64,000 nucleotides of DNA from Euglena gracilis (taxonomy: Eukaryota > Euglenida > Euglenophyceae > Euglenales): NCBI GenBank assembly GCA_039621445.1, contig CP154956.1:74252192-74316191 (forward strand), given 5' to 3'. Within the stretch, counting starts at the first letter, position 1. Each line of letters opens with the position of its first letter. Below the pieces are notes generated by a model. The model did not search any database. It saw nothing but the letters and a program-made list of their open reading frames with translations, and was not told where the DNA came from. Positions 44,474 to 56,117 of the stretch are shown here, one piece after another. The position numbers and the translations under genes are program-made.

Positions 44474-45078
44474 CCAAATAACTTTGCCTAAAGATTTGCG
44501 TGTCCAAATAACTTTGCGGGGGGGGGGGCAGAAAAGATAAGGCCAAATAAGTTTGCCACCCTTTGCCACCCACACTTTCACAAAGACAAAACATAAGAAA
44601 CATGATGCAAATTTTTGGGAAATCCGGAGGGGGGAAGTGCAAAACAGGCTCCTTTTGAAGACCCCCCCTGAGGGGGGCCACCCACCCAGCCCGGCGTGGG
44701 AGCCCCCCCCCAAAGCAGGCCATCTGAGGGCACTTCCCAAAAATTTCGGCGCTTCGCGCTGGAACCCATACCGGGGGAGTCCGGCCCCAGACCCACCCAC
44801 ACCCCCCTCCCCCCTCCAAGGGATCTTCTGACTAAAAAAAAAAGAACCCTGGCACAAAAAATAATTCAAAAGGCCATGTTGTCAAGCTGTCCGATGAAGA
44901 AAAACAATAACTCACGTCGTAATTATTAATAAATACAGCATTGGGCAACAAATCGCTCCAGGGAAAGTGGTCAATCGGTCCATCAATGGTTTTGGGTGCT
45001 GCCCAAATGCCTTTGCAGGGGCCAGGGCCAATAAGATGGGTCCACTAACTCTGGACGGGGCAAAGTTATTGGGGGGGG
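44474..45078. mobile_element. TIR element ending CCCCCCAAATAACTTTGCC
   Basis: Left CCCCCCAAATAACTTTGCCT and right, inverted, CCCCCCAATAACTTTGCCCC. Related in design to the 40.5-kb element. Intron between A13 and A14. Confidence 0.65.
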
Positions 45079-45162
45079 TTAGAGCAATAAACAGAATGAG
45101 GGTTTGCACATCAGAGGTTTGAGGGCCTCCTTCATATGTCCTGGGCCACGGTTATCAACCAC

Positions 45163-45341
45163 CAGGCTGCAACCCCCCCCCCCCGGGCGCAGCAGTTGCC
45201 AGGCAGCCCCGGCAGCACGGTGGCTGTCCTCCAGTTTGTAGGCCGCAGACTTGCGGTCCTTGTGCTTCAGGTGGGGGAGGCTCGCAATCGGCCGCAGGGC
45301 CACGCAGTCAGTCCCAGGCCAGCACCGCATAGGGGGCCATT
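45163..45341 (-). CDS. Gene A exon A13
   Basis: Acceptor AGACCACAG|AA, donor AGCCTG|GTGGTT, two bases plus 59 codons. The phase fits both neighbours. Core HLKHKDRKSAAYKLEDSHRA. The block ends near a 12-base C/G run that could hide a frame slip. A short alternative frame (MAPYAVLAWD) at its start is also protein-like, so the first 30 bases are uncertain. Confidence 0.68.
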
Positions 45342-45431
45342 CTGTGGTCTTTTTTCCCTGCCAGGTCATTGTTTTCAGCATGGGACAATGCATGCGCGGC
45401 GTGCAAAGGTATGCTGAAGGTGAACTAGCGC

Positions 45432-45800
45432 ATGAGTGTGTGTGTGTGTGTGTGTGTGTGTGTTGTGTTGTGTGCGGTGTGATGTTTTCTGTTGTGTTGT
45501 GTTGTGTTGTGTTGTGTTGTGTTGTGTTGTGTTGTGTTGTGTTGTGTTGTGGTGTGGTGTGGTGTGGTGTGTTGTGTTGTGTTGTGTTGTGTTGTGTTGT
45601 GTGCGGTGTGATGTTTTCTGTTGTATTGTGTTGTGTTGTGTTGTGTTGTGTTGTGGTGTGGTGTGGTGTGGTGTGTTGTGTTGTGTTGTGTTGTGTTGTG
45701 TTGTGTTGTGTTGTGTGCGGTGTGATGTTTTCTGTTGTGTTGTGTTGCGTTGCGTGTGTATGGCGCGTGCGTGTGTGTATGTGTCTGTGTGTGTTGTGTT
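45432..45800 (+). repeat. (TGTTG)n minisatellite, three higher-order units
   Basis: After (GT)n comes GTTGTGTTGTGTTGTGTTG interrupted three times by GTGCGGTGTGATGTTTTCTG. The spacing marks a higher-order unit of about 120 bp. In the intron between A12 and A13. Confidence 0.92.
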
Positions 45801-45842
45801 GCGAATTCGATTCGCATCTAACTGCATTCCTCAACTTCCCAC

Positions 45843-46086
45843 CTCCTAAATTCCCTCCTGCCCCCGGGGCCCTGGGTAGGAACTGCCTCGTCGGGGTGTC
45901 GAGGGCCGACAGGTCGATCCGCCCCCCGCCCCGCTGCGCCTCCTCCCACAGCGGCACCAGCCGGCCGGCATGCTCATACCGCCGCCGGATGGCCTCCTGC
46001 AGCAGGGCGGCACAGCACTCCGGCAGGCCTGGCGCCTCGAACCACAGCGCACCGCCCGGGTAGAGCCCCCGCACGGTGTCGAACAC
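45843..46086 (-). CDS. Gene A exon A12
   Basis: 81 codons plus one base. It contains FDTVRGLYPGG, then a helical region (ECCAALLQEAIRRRYEHAGR) and IDLSALDTPTRQFLP. Donor GGA-G|GTGGGA. No AG lies immediately upstream. The phase-correct join to A11 falls at CCCGGAC|GTGTTC, so the intron would end in AC. The exon is convincing but its 5' edge is unusual. Confidence 0.78.
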
Positions 46087-46596
46087 GTCCGGGCCACACC
46101 ATGGCCCCGGTCAGGATGGTGTTTGAATGAATTGGGATTATGTGATGGTGTGTGTGGCAATTTTGTTTTATAACATAAATTGTGGTAAAAAAAAAGTAAT
46201 AAGTAAATAAATGAAAAGAAGCAATTTCAAACTATAAAAATTTCCGTGTTGTGCAGTTTATGCAGAAATGTCTGCACAACGCCTCCCTGTCCCCCTTTGC
46301 CCAATGACCAGCACAGTTTTCCGAAATCTGCTGAGTATATCCCACAACTCTTGGTGCCAGGCAGGCGATGTGCAACAGGTAAAAAAAAATGCAGAACAAC
46401 TGCGATTGCAAACTTTGTCATAGGCCTGTGAGCTTTGCCTGGTCGTAACTTGGGAATTCCTGTGTTTGCTTTTTTGGGATTCAATTGGATATTGTCAGTA
46501 GTTGTCACCTGATGCCGGCGACTTATCTGAATGTTGCCGGCCACGAAGCACCATTCAGCAATGAGCGGTGCCTGGGGGGGGGGGGGGGGGGGCAAC

Positions 46597-46716
46597 GTCC
46601 AGAGAGGAAGTCATGGCGTGTGCAAGGCACCGCTCAAAGCGGCCCAGGGGGTCTGGGGCATCCTCCCGGCGCATCTCCTTCACCATCCCCTCCAGGAACT
46701 CGACGAGCAGGGGCAC
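46597..46716 (-). CDS. Gene A exon A11
   Basis: Acceptor GCCCCCCACAG|GTG, donor GGAC|GTTGCC, 40 codons, phase 0 to 0. It begins VPLLVEFLEGMVKEMRREDA and ends AHAMTSSLD. Its last bases GGAC-GT reappear at the start of A12, so this intron is bounded by a short direct repeat. Confidence 0.83.
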
Positions 46717-47177
46717 CTGTGGGGGGCAAGCTGGGTTGGTGGGGGGTTGATCTGGTGAAGGAAAAAAAAGCTCACAACCCTTGCTCGCACATCACATCAA
46801 CTAGATCAAACACGCACGCACGCGCGGGGGGGTTTGCCACAGGAGGTGGAATCACAGGAGGTGGACCGGCGGTCGACCGTCGGCGACCGTCGCGTCCACC
46901 ATGGTGGGACGACGGCCGACCGCGGCCAGCCGCGGCCGGCCGCGGCCTCCACCAAGAGCAATTTGAAAAGTGTTGTTGGTGGAACCGCGGTCAGCCGCGG
47001 TTCCACCAGGAGCATTTTGCAACGTGTCTCTGGTGGAACCGCGGCCAGCCGCGGTCAGCCGCGGTCAGCCGCGGTTCCACCAGGACGGACCATCTATGCA
47101 CTGATTAGTCACCATCACCAGCCGGCTCAGTTCCGACGGCTGCCCAGCTTTCACCCTGCCTGCATTTTGCACCGACA

Positions 47178-50100
47178 GGGTTAGGTCGACTTGCACCCGA
47201 GAAGCGGTTGGCCGATAAAAGGGGTTTATTTTGTTAATGAAAGGGATAGGGTTAGGTCGATTTGCACCCGAGAAGGGGTTGGCCGAGAAAAGGGGTTTAT
47301 TTTGTTAATGAAAGGGATAGGGTTAGGTCGACTTGCACCCGTGAAGGGGTTGGCAGATAAACGGGTTTGGCAGAGAAAAGGGGTTTATTTTGTTAATGAA
47401 AGGGATAGGGTTAGGTCGACTTGCACCCGTGAAGGGGTTGGCAGAGAAAAGGGGTTTATTTTGTTAATGAAAGGGATAGGGTTAGGTCGACTTGCACCCG
47501 AGAAGGGGTTGGCCGATAAAAGGGGTTTATTTTGTTAATGAAAGGGATAGGGTTAGGTCGACTTGCACCCGAGAAGGGGTTGGCCGATAAAAGGGGTTTA
47601 TTTTGTTAATGAAAGGGATAGGGTTAGGTCGACTTGCACCCGAGAAGGGGTTGGCCGATAAAAGGGGTTTATTTTGTTAATGAAAGGGATAGGGTTAGGT
47701 CGATTTGCACCCGTGAAGGGGTTGGCAGAGAAAAGGGGTTTATTTTGTTAATGAAAGGGATAGGGTTAGGTCGACTTGCACCCGAGAAGGGGTTGGCCGA
47801 TAAAAGGGGTTTATTTTGTTAATGAAAGGGATAGGGTTAGGTCGACTTGCACCCGTGAAGGGGTTGGCCGAGAAAAGGGGTTTATTTTGTTAATGAAAGG
47901 GATAGGGTTAGGTCGACTTGCACCCGAGAAGGGGTTGGCCGATAAAAGGGGTTTATTTTGTTAATGAAAGGGATAGGGTTAGGTCGACTTGCACCCGTGA
48001 AGGGGTTGGCAGAGAAAAGGGGTTTATTTTGTTAATGAAAGGGATAGGGTTAGGTCGACTTGCACCCGAGAAGGGGTTGGCCGATAAAAGGGGTTTATTT
48101 TGTTAATGAAAGGGATAGGGTTAGGTCGACTTGCACCCGTGAAGGGGTTGGCAGAGAAAAGGGGTTTATTTTGTTAATGAAAGGGATAGGGTTAGGTCGA
48201 CTTGCACCCGAGAAGGGGTTGGCCGATAAAAGGGGTTTATTTTGTTAATGAAAGGGATAGGGTTAGGTCGACTTGCACCCGTGAAGGGGTTGGCAGAGAA
48301 AAGGGGTTTATTTTGTTAATGAAAGGGATAGGGTTAGGTCGACTTGCACCCGAGAAGGGGTTGGCCGATAAAAGGGGTTTATTTTGTTAATGAAAGGGAT
48401 AGGGTTAGGTCGAACTGGCTCCGTGAAGGGGTTGGCAGAGAAAAGGGGTTTATTTTGTTAATGAAAGGGATAGGGTTAGGTCGACTTGCACCCGTGAAGG
48501 GGTTGGCAGAGAAAAGGGGTTTATTTTGTTAATGAAAGGGATAGGGTTAGGTCGACTTGCACCCGTGAAGGGGTTGGCCGATAAAAGGGGTTTATTTTGT
48601 TAATGAAAGGGATAGGGTTAGGTCGACTTGCACCCGAGAAGGGGTTGGCCGATAAAAGGGGTTTATTTTGTTAATGAAAGGGATAGGGTTAGGTCGACTT
48701 GCACCCGTGAAGGGGTTGGCAGAGAAAAGGGGTTTATTTTGTTAATGAAAGGGATAGGGTTAGGTCGACTTGCACCCGAGAAGGGGTTGGCCCATAAGAG
48801 GGGATTATTTTGTTAATGAAAGGGATAGGGTTAGGTCGACTTGCACCCGAGAAGGGGTTGGCCGATAAAAGGGGTTTATTTTGTTAATGAAAGGGATAGG
48901 GTTAGGTCGACTTGCACCCGTGAAGGGGTTGGCAGAGAAAAGGGGTTTATTTTGTTAATGAAAGGGATAGGGTTAGGTCGACTTGCACCCGAGAAGGGGT
49001 TGGCCGATAAAAGGGGTTTATTTTGTTAATGAAAGGGATAGGGTTAGGTCGACTTGCACCCGTGAAGGGGTTGGCCGATAAAAGGGGTTTATTTTGTTAA
49101 TGAAAGGGATAGGGTTAGGTCGACTTGCACCCGTGAAGGGGTTGGCAGAGAAAAGGGGTTTATTTTGTTAATGAAAGGGATAGGGTTAGGTCGACTTGCA
49201 CCCGAGAAGGGGTTGGCCGATAAAAGGGGTTTATTTTGTTAATGAAAGGGATAGGGTTAGGTCGACTTGCACCCGTGAAGGGGTTGGCAGAGAAAAGGGG
49301 TTTATTTTGTTAATGAAAGGGATAGGGTTAGGTCGACTTGCACCCGAGAAGGGGTTGGCCGAGAAAAGGGGTTTATTTTGTTAATGAAAGGGATAGGGTT
49401 AGGTCGACTTGCACCCGTGAAGGGGTTGGCCGATAAAAGGGGTTTATTTTGTTAATGAAAGGGATAGGGTTAGGTCGACTTGCACCCGAGAAGGGGTTGG
49501 CCGATAAAAGGGGTTTATTTTGTTAATGAAAGGGATAGGGTTAGGTCGACTTGCACCCGTGAAGGGGTTGGCCGATAAAAGGGGTTTATTTTGTTAATGA
49601 AAGGGATAGGGTTAGGTCGACTTGCACCCGAGAAGGGGTTGGCCGATAAAAGGGGTTTATTTTGTTAATGAAAGGGATAGGGTTAGGTCGACTTGCACCC
49701 GTGAAGGGGTTGGCCGATAAAAGGGGTTTATTTTGTTAATGAAAGGGATAGGGTTAGGTCGACTTGCACCCGTGAAGGGGTTGGCAGATAAAAGGGGTTT
49801 ATTTTGTTAATGAAAGGGATAGGGTTAGGTCGACTTGCACCCGAGAAGGGGTTGGCCGATAAAAGGGGTTTATTTTGTTAATGAAAGGGATAGGGTTAGG
49901 TCGACTTGCACCCGAGAAGGGGTTGGCCGATAAAAGGGGTTTATTTTGTTAATGAAAGGGATAGGGTTAGGTCGACTTGCAACCGGGGAGGGGTTGGCAG
50001 ATAAAAGGGGTTTATTTTGTTAATGAAAGGGATAGGGTTAGGTCGACTTGCACCCGAGAAGGGGTTGGCCGATAAAAGGGGTTTATTTTGTTAAGGGAAG

Positions 50101-50350
50101 GGATAGGGTTAGGTCGACTTGCACCCGTGAAGGGGTTGGCAGAGAAAAGGGGTTTATTTTGTTAATGAAAGGGATAGGGTTAGGTCGACTTGCACCCGAG
50201 AAGGGGTTGGCAGATAAACGGGTTGGCCGATAAAAGGGGTTTATTTTGTTAATGAAAGGGATAGGGTTAGGTCGACTTGCACCCGTGAAGGGGTTGGCAG
50301 AGAAAAGGGGTTTATTTTGTTAAGGGATAGGGTTAGGTCGACTTGCACCC
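47178..50350 (+). repeat. 71-bp tandem satellite, about 45 copies, telomere-like core
   Basis: The unit contains GGGATAGGGTTAGGTCGACT, TGCACCCGAGAAGGGGTTGG and GGGGTTTATTTTGTTAATGA. Two variants (GAGAAG...CCGATA and GTGAAG...CAGAGA) alternate for long stretches, giving a 142-bp higher-order period. Copies near both edges carry short insertions or deletions. The repeated 62-residue open frames across the array are by-products. Confidence 0.92.
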
Positions 50351-50359
50351 GTGAAGGGG

Positions 50360-50462
50360 TTGGCGCATAAGGGATAGGGTTAGGGTTAGGGATAGGGTTA
50401 GGGTTAGGGTTAGGCTTAGGCTTAGGGTTAGGATTAGGGTTCGGGTTCGAGTAAGGGTTACG
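50360..50462 (+). repeat. Degenerate TTAGGG-type telomeric repeats
   Basis: The satellite decays into AGGGATAGGGTTAGGGTTAG and then TTAGGCTTAGGCTTAGGG variants for about 100 bp. An interstitial tract, since ordinary sequence continues on both sides. Confidence 0.85.
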
Positions 50463-51436
50463 TTTTTCTCCCTGGCTGTCAGGCTGCTTGCTTCATACGT
50501 TTGACGTGTCTCTCAAAACCATCAGTATCATAACCCATCATTTGTCATCCTTTCATCAGCCGTCATCAACCCATCATCAGCCGTTACTGTTTGCCACACA
50601 CGTTATTTGGTATACCCAAGTGCGAGCAGGCTGGTGATGGCTGCCTGTGGTGGGATGACGGTCAGCCGCGGCTGACCGCGGCTGACCGTCATCCCACCAC
50701 GGGGTGGTTCAAAAATCATGAAAGTGGAACCGCGGTCGACCGCGGTCGACCGCGGTTCCACTTTGAGAAAAAAAAAAATCCCAAAGTGGAACCGCGGCTG
50801 GCCGCGGTCGACCGCGGTCAGCCGTTTTTCCACCACGAAGGGTGGCCGCGGCCGACCGCGGCCGGCCGCGGTCGGCCGCGGTTCCACCAACCGTGAGTCC
50901 ACCTCCTGTGGCACACCTCCCCGCACGCGCGCGCACGCACACACCTACGCCTGTGTGTTGTGTATTAGGGCCCTCCCTGGCCATACCAACCAACAACAAC
51001 AACATGGCAGCAAGAGCAGGGTCAGCAAATTCAACAGCAACACGGGGGAGAAATTTCCCATACACCCTCAGAAAGGGACACAAAAAAGCACAAAAACAAA
51101 ATTAAATTAATTAATTAATTTAAAATTAATTTAAAAAAAATAAATCAATTCAATTAAAATTTAATAATTTGAAGGAAAAAAACCAAACAAATGCATTTGT
51201 AGCCCCCCCCCCAAAGGTGAACAGATGTTTCATCACACATCTGCTGTGCACGCATACTGCACCAGAAACGTGAGATTTCACACATATGATGCACTTGGTG
51301 ACCCCAAGCACTTTTTCCTGGGCCCAAACCACCAATCAAATTACATAATAACCCACCCATGACCCCAGCAGGGGGGGGTTACATGGGTTGAGTGAATTAA
51401 TGCTCATCTCACACTTCATACAACACACACTGACAC

Positions 51437-51636
51437 CTCCGTCCAATGAATTCCCGTGTAGGCGTAGAGCGTCTTCATGCGGCCCACCAATGGCTGGACT
51501 GCCACGCCAGACTGGTGGAGGTTGGCCGGCACCAGCACCCACCTGCCCACCCCCTCCGCCAGCTCCTTCTCCACCGCCTCCAGCCCGGCGCACAGCAGGC
51601 CCACTGCCTCGCGCTCAGGGCGGGCCGGCCGGTAGC
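51437..51636 (-). CDS. Gene A exon A10
   Basis: Acceptor AACGGTGCAG|GC, donor GAG|GTGTCA, two bases plus 66 codons, ending in phase 0. It includes the helix GLLCAGLEAVEKELAEGVG and then WVLVPANLHQSGVAVQPLVG. The following intron (about 4.7 kb) contains the 71-bp satellite, yet A11 starts in the expected phase. Confidence 0.83.
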
Positions 51637-52297
51637 CTGCACCGTTGATGGGGAGGGGGCTCCACTCACACCCTCCCTCTGCCTCTGGGTCTCGCAAGCA
51701 AACTGCCACCCTTTCCCCAACGCCCAATGGGGTCTGGGGTCAGAGGCTGGGTCCAACACCCCAGACTCTGAAATGGTCCGATCATGTTCTGATGATTTAG
51801 TTGATTGAAAAGCAGGAGGGGCAATGCTTTGAGAAAGAAATTACAGTGCTTCAGAAGTTCAAAAATTGTAGTCAATCCCTTAAAACGCCAGGAAACATGT
51901 TGCATTGTGGGATTGGCACTGGCATAATGTGATCGAATAATGAAATTGTGAAAACAAATTGTTGCAAAAAGTGCAAATGATGTGAAAAGGCGCAAAAAAA
52001 AAGAAAATCACGCAGTGAGTCCCAAAAAAATATGCCCCCAAAATCCCCCCTGCCGATTTTCAGGGTTACATTTGGGAGGGTTACACCTCCCCAAGCAAGG
52101 ATGGTTTCTGCCAACGGTTGGTTCAAAAAAAGTTTCATCATGTGGAAACACTGCTCATCATATCCAGTACAGACCCGTTTGCACCCTCCCATCCAGCCAC
52201 GGGCACCAAATACTTCGTATTTTCTGGAGTGCACTTCCTGCCAGAAGAATGGGATCGCTCAGCTGCATCTCTGGTTCGACGCTCCTGCGGGGGAGAC

Positions 52298-52463
52298 CCT
52301 CCAGCGGGCGGCTGGGGAGGCGCCGTCCTCCCTGGCCGGCGGGGGTCAGGGGGGCCGCCGCGGACCGCTGCAGGCCGGTCTGGTAGAACCGGACGCGGAG
52401 GGCGGTGTAGTCCGCCGGCCGGCACTGCTCCGCCAGGAGGGGCTGGCAGCGGCGGGTAAGGGC
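52298..52463 (-). CDS. Gene A exon A9
   Basis: Excellent acceptor CCCCTCCCCACAG|GCC. Donor GAG-G|GTCTCC, a hexamer used repeatedly in this window. It has 55 codons plus one base. It begins ALTRRCQPLLAEQCRPADYT and then becomes Arg/Ala/Pro-rich. The trailing G joins GC of A10 to make GGC (Gly). Confidence 0.8.
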
Positions 52464-53448
52464 CTGTGGGGAGGGGCAGAGAGCAGAGTGGTGTGCTTGT
52501 GTGGGGGTTCTGCAGGGGGGGGGGGGTGCGTTTCGCAATTTTTTCCATTTTTTGCACATTTTTTTCAAATTTTCAAAAAAAAGACGCATTTATGCGCATT
52601 TCCTCACATTGTTCCTGTTTGCTCAGCATTCCAAGCGGAAATGTGGGGTGGAAGGAAGGGGACCCGAAATTTTTACGGGTGCCGACCGTTAAGGCGGGTG
52701 AGCAGGGGGGGGGGGCAGAGTGATCAGGTCCTACCTTCATCTGTTCATCAGTCCAGAGGTCCGTGCCCTCAGACCTCGGGCTCCTCTACTCCAAATCCAA
52801 ACTGGCCACATAGCCGGTAACAGACCGTTTGGTGGAATAAATGGAATTCAATGTGCGAACAGCCATACGGTCCCATTCTCCTCATAATTCTATGTAATTC
52901 TTCCCACTTTTGCATCTTTTGGGGGTAATCTTTGAAATTTAGTGATCTTTGCGTTTTGTCTCAGAGTTTGCACACTTTTGTGCATTTTTCCCAAAAATGT
53001 ACTTTTTTGCGCATTTTTGCGCACTTTTTTGAGACCGGGCCAGCGCATTCCCTCCCTCCCGCTTTGTGCCTTCCCAAGGTGCTGAAATGCCAGAAGAAAG
53101 GAAAGAAATGCCTGCACCGGCGTTCCGAAGCCTTCGTTGGCTTGAGCAACCGCAAGGGCACACCGCAATTGCTGTCAGGGCGGCAACACCCTCCTGTGCC
53201 CTCGCTGCCGTTGGTACACTGTGGTTCCGACCCCTCTTGTACCGTGTACCCCTGTACCGTAAAAAAAAATTTAGTTTCTTACCTCTTGTTTTCTTCAATT
53301 TTGGCTTGGAATAGCTCATTGAACCTTAAATATAAAAAACCCATTTTTAGGGATGGAAGGGCCGAGCCCAATTCACCTTACCCTTAAAAAAGGGAAATCA
53401 GAAGAGTTTGTAGGGTGTGGGGGGGGTGGGGCACTTGCTGGAGCACAC

Positions 53449-53530
53449 CTCCTCCGTCACAAGCCCCACGGCCTGCATGGTGTTGCCACCCAGGGTCCAG
53501 TTGTAGGAACGCCAGCCCTCCTCCCCCTCC
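53449..53530 (-). CDS. Gene A exon A8
   Basis: Acceptor CCCTCTCCCCAG|G, donor GAG|GTGTGC. One base completes the split Arg codon from A7, then 27 codons follow and end in phase 0. It reads EGEEGWRSYNWTLGGNTMQA and then VGLVTEE. The frame runs on past the donor, but A9 begins in phase 0 and agrees with this end. Confidence 0.8.
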
Positions 53531-54141
53531 CTGGGGAGAGGGACCCACAGGGCGGAGGAGCAGTGAGGGAATGCCTGCGAAGGGGGCCACCAGGGCTCTT
53601 TGTGTGGTGAGCAGTTTTTCAGAATAAAATAGGTACCGGCCAGTTTTGCCATTTTGGCGGAGTATATTTGTGCCTTTTCCTGACTTTTTGTTCAGAGAAC
53701 TCTCTGTTCCAGTGCATAATGGCCCTTTATTGTACCAAGAACACTGCACCGAGACCAAAATATCCAAAGCAATACAGCAGCCCTAAACAAGCACCCCGGG
53801 GGCTCCAGTCAGCCACCTGGCTGGAAAAGGTGCTGGCTGGGAAAAAAGGTGCTGGTTGAAGCCCCCTGGGGATGGGGACGGAGTCCAGGGGGGGGGGGGG
53901 TGCTATCACCTGCCGGGCTGGACCTGGCTGGCACCCGGAAACAGGCAAAAAAAGCCCAAATGCAGTTGGCTTGTATTTTTTCAGGCCAGCGCTTTGAGGT
54001 GAAAAACAAACAACCTTCAGAAAGGGCCATTTTTGGCTCCTTTTGACCCCTTTTTCCCAAAAACTTCGGCCCAGCCCGACTTGTCCCGCTGCTGAGACTT
54101 TATAACCACCCGACCCCCAACCAGGGGTCCGAAGCTGGCTA

Positions 54142-54260
<119 letters not shown>

Positions 54261-54838
54261 CGCTGGCCCACACTTGGTTTAGGGACTTTTTTTTTGTCTG
54301 ACCACTTTCCTTACGAAAGCTCTTGCGTGTCCTTTAACCATCTGCCAGAGGATTCTGAAGATCAGGATGAGTTTGTTACAATGAGGCGGTTTTAGGGAAG
54401 AGCAAGAACAGAGATCTCCACTTCCAATGTGGGTTCCTCAGAAACCTTCGATATGACCCACTGCAAGCGGATGGCGCTCGTGACCCAGATACGACCAGGG
54501 ATTTATTTCTTTCTTGAGAATCCAGGATTTCCACCACAGCTTTTATTTGGACGCGCGGCGGTGGGGGGGTTGACACCCACTCTCCGATCAAGTGAGAGGG
54601 GGGGGCTGGGGACCCACTGGTGTGGTCAAAAAGCTTTCGGCTCTTCATCCCAAAAATAGAGGGAACACCTCTCACCCACCACTCCCATGGTCCAACTCCC
54701 CCACCCACAAGGGGATCAGGTCAGAGCCACCCACCCACCCAACCGCCCGGGGGGGCCTGAAGGGGCTTGGGGGGGGGAGGGGGCAGCATTGGAAAGAATC
54801 GGTCATCGTTCCCGGAAAAAAAAGAGAGACCAACGTAC

Positions 54839-54927
54839 CTCTGGGGTTTAAAAAAAAAGCCCTGGACCTGGCGCTCCGCCAGCAGCCGCTGTGTCCAGTC
54901 AAAAGAGAGGGCTTCGATCATCATCTG
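54839..54927 (-). CDS. Gene A exon A7
   Basis: Acceptor CATGTCCCAG|CAG and the strong donor CAGAG|GTACGT. It has 29 codons plus two bases. It begins QMMIEALSFDWTQRLLAERQ. The two leftover bases AG join the first G of A8 to make AGG (Arg), a phase-2 match that strongly supports splicing of the two blocks. Confidence 0.8.
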
Positions 54928-55564
54928 CTGGGACATGAGTCAGTCCGCGGCAGGGCCGTCCGGGGGTGTCCCGCCAAAAAGCATCGGTGGGACTGAACTG
55001 AAGGTCAGAGGACTGACGGTGTGATGGGGAGGGAGGGGGTGGCCCCCATCCCCCCAATGGCACTTCTGCCAGACCTGCTACGGTTGTTTTGACGTGGGAA
55101 ATTGGTCGGTGGCTCGCACAACCCAGAACCATTAGAAGTCGAGCCCAAAACCCCCCATCCAAAACCTTCGCTGGATCCAGAAAGAGGTCCCTGGCACAAG
55201 CAGTCACAGTCCTCTGAAAAAGCCATTTAGACACTCCCGGAGACAGTGAAAACTAAACTTGGGCAATTGTGTTCGGGAACCAGGCCCCCACCAACCACCG
55301 ACAAGGTTTGCAGAACATCCAGCACTGCACATGGAGGTCCCGAATTTGGGCCTGAGAGAGATAAATGGCCACAATACACTTTGTTGGGCAGTTGAAAAAA
55401 ATCACGTTCCCACGAATTTATTCCCGTCTCTTGGTCTGATTCGTGGGGTAAGGTTTCTGGCTTTGGTACACACCACTCCGAAAAATGGGGGGGGGTCTCC
55501 GATAACAAGTGGCATTGGGGGGCAGTGAGAAAGGCAGGGCCGGCTGGAAATGCCGGATCGCCAC

Positions 55565-55669
55565 ACAGTCGCGCTTTGAGGTGTCGTCGCGGAGCATTTT
55601 CTCCAGAGCCTTTGTGAAGCGCGTTGATAAGTCGATGGCCTGGGGCGACTTGAGGCAATGGCAGACGAG
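55565..55669 (-). CDS. Gene A exon A6
   Basis: Acceptor CAGCCACAG|CTC, donor TGT|GTGGCG, 35 codons, phase 0 to 0. It begins LVCHCLKSPQAIDLSTRFTK. The frame remains open to about 55507 (AIRHFQPALPF), so a longer exon is possible. The shorter one joins A7 in phase. Confidence 0.72.
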
Positions 55670-55794
55670 CTGTGGCTGACATGCTCCAGTGTGTACACCA
55701 GTGTGCACATAAAGATAGGTATGGTATGTGTGGACATAATCCATAATTCTGTGGTTTTTGTTTTGTTTTGCATCATGCAGTGCGGCTGGTTGTG

Positions 55795-56110
<316 letters not shown>

Positions 56111-56117
56111 TGTGGGG

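Larger units (their letters stand above)
46825..50930. mobile_element. Composite element: CCGCGG palindromic arms enclosing a telomere-like satellite
   Basis: Left end TTTGCCACAGGAGGTGGAAT (about 46832) and inverted right end GTGTGCCACAGGAGGTGGAC (ending about 50922) form matching termini beside CA/CG-rich microsatellites. Inside each arm are palindromes such as GGAACCGCGGTCGACCGCGG (left 46850-47090, right 50650-50900). The 71-bp array lies between them. No target duplication was identified. It lies in the intron between A10 and A11. Confidence 0.6.

Noticed and set aside
47191-50233. Many near-identical 62-residue open frames (MHPRRGWPIKG...)
   Set aside because: They are the translation of the 71-bp satellite, two units per frame; no codon bias or start context.
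47178-50350. CRISPR array
   Set aside because: The repeats are head-to-tail with no unique spacers, and the genome is eukaryotic.
50360-50462. Chromosome end
   Set aside because: TTAGGG-like repeats are degenerate, about 100 bp long, and followed by ordinary sequence on both sides.
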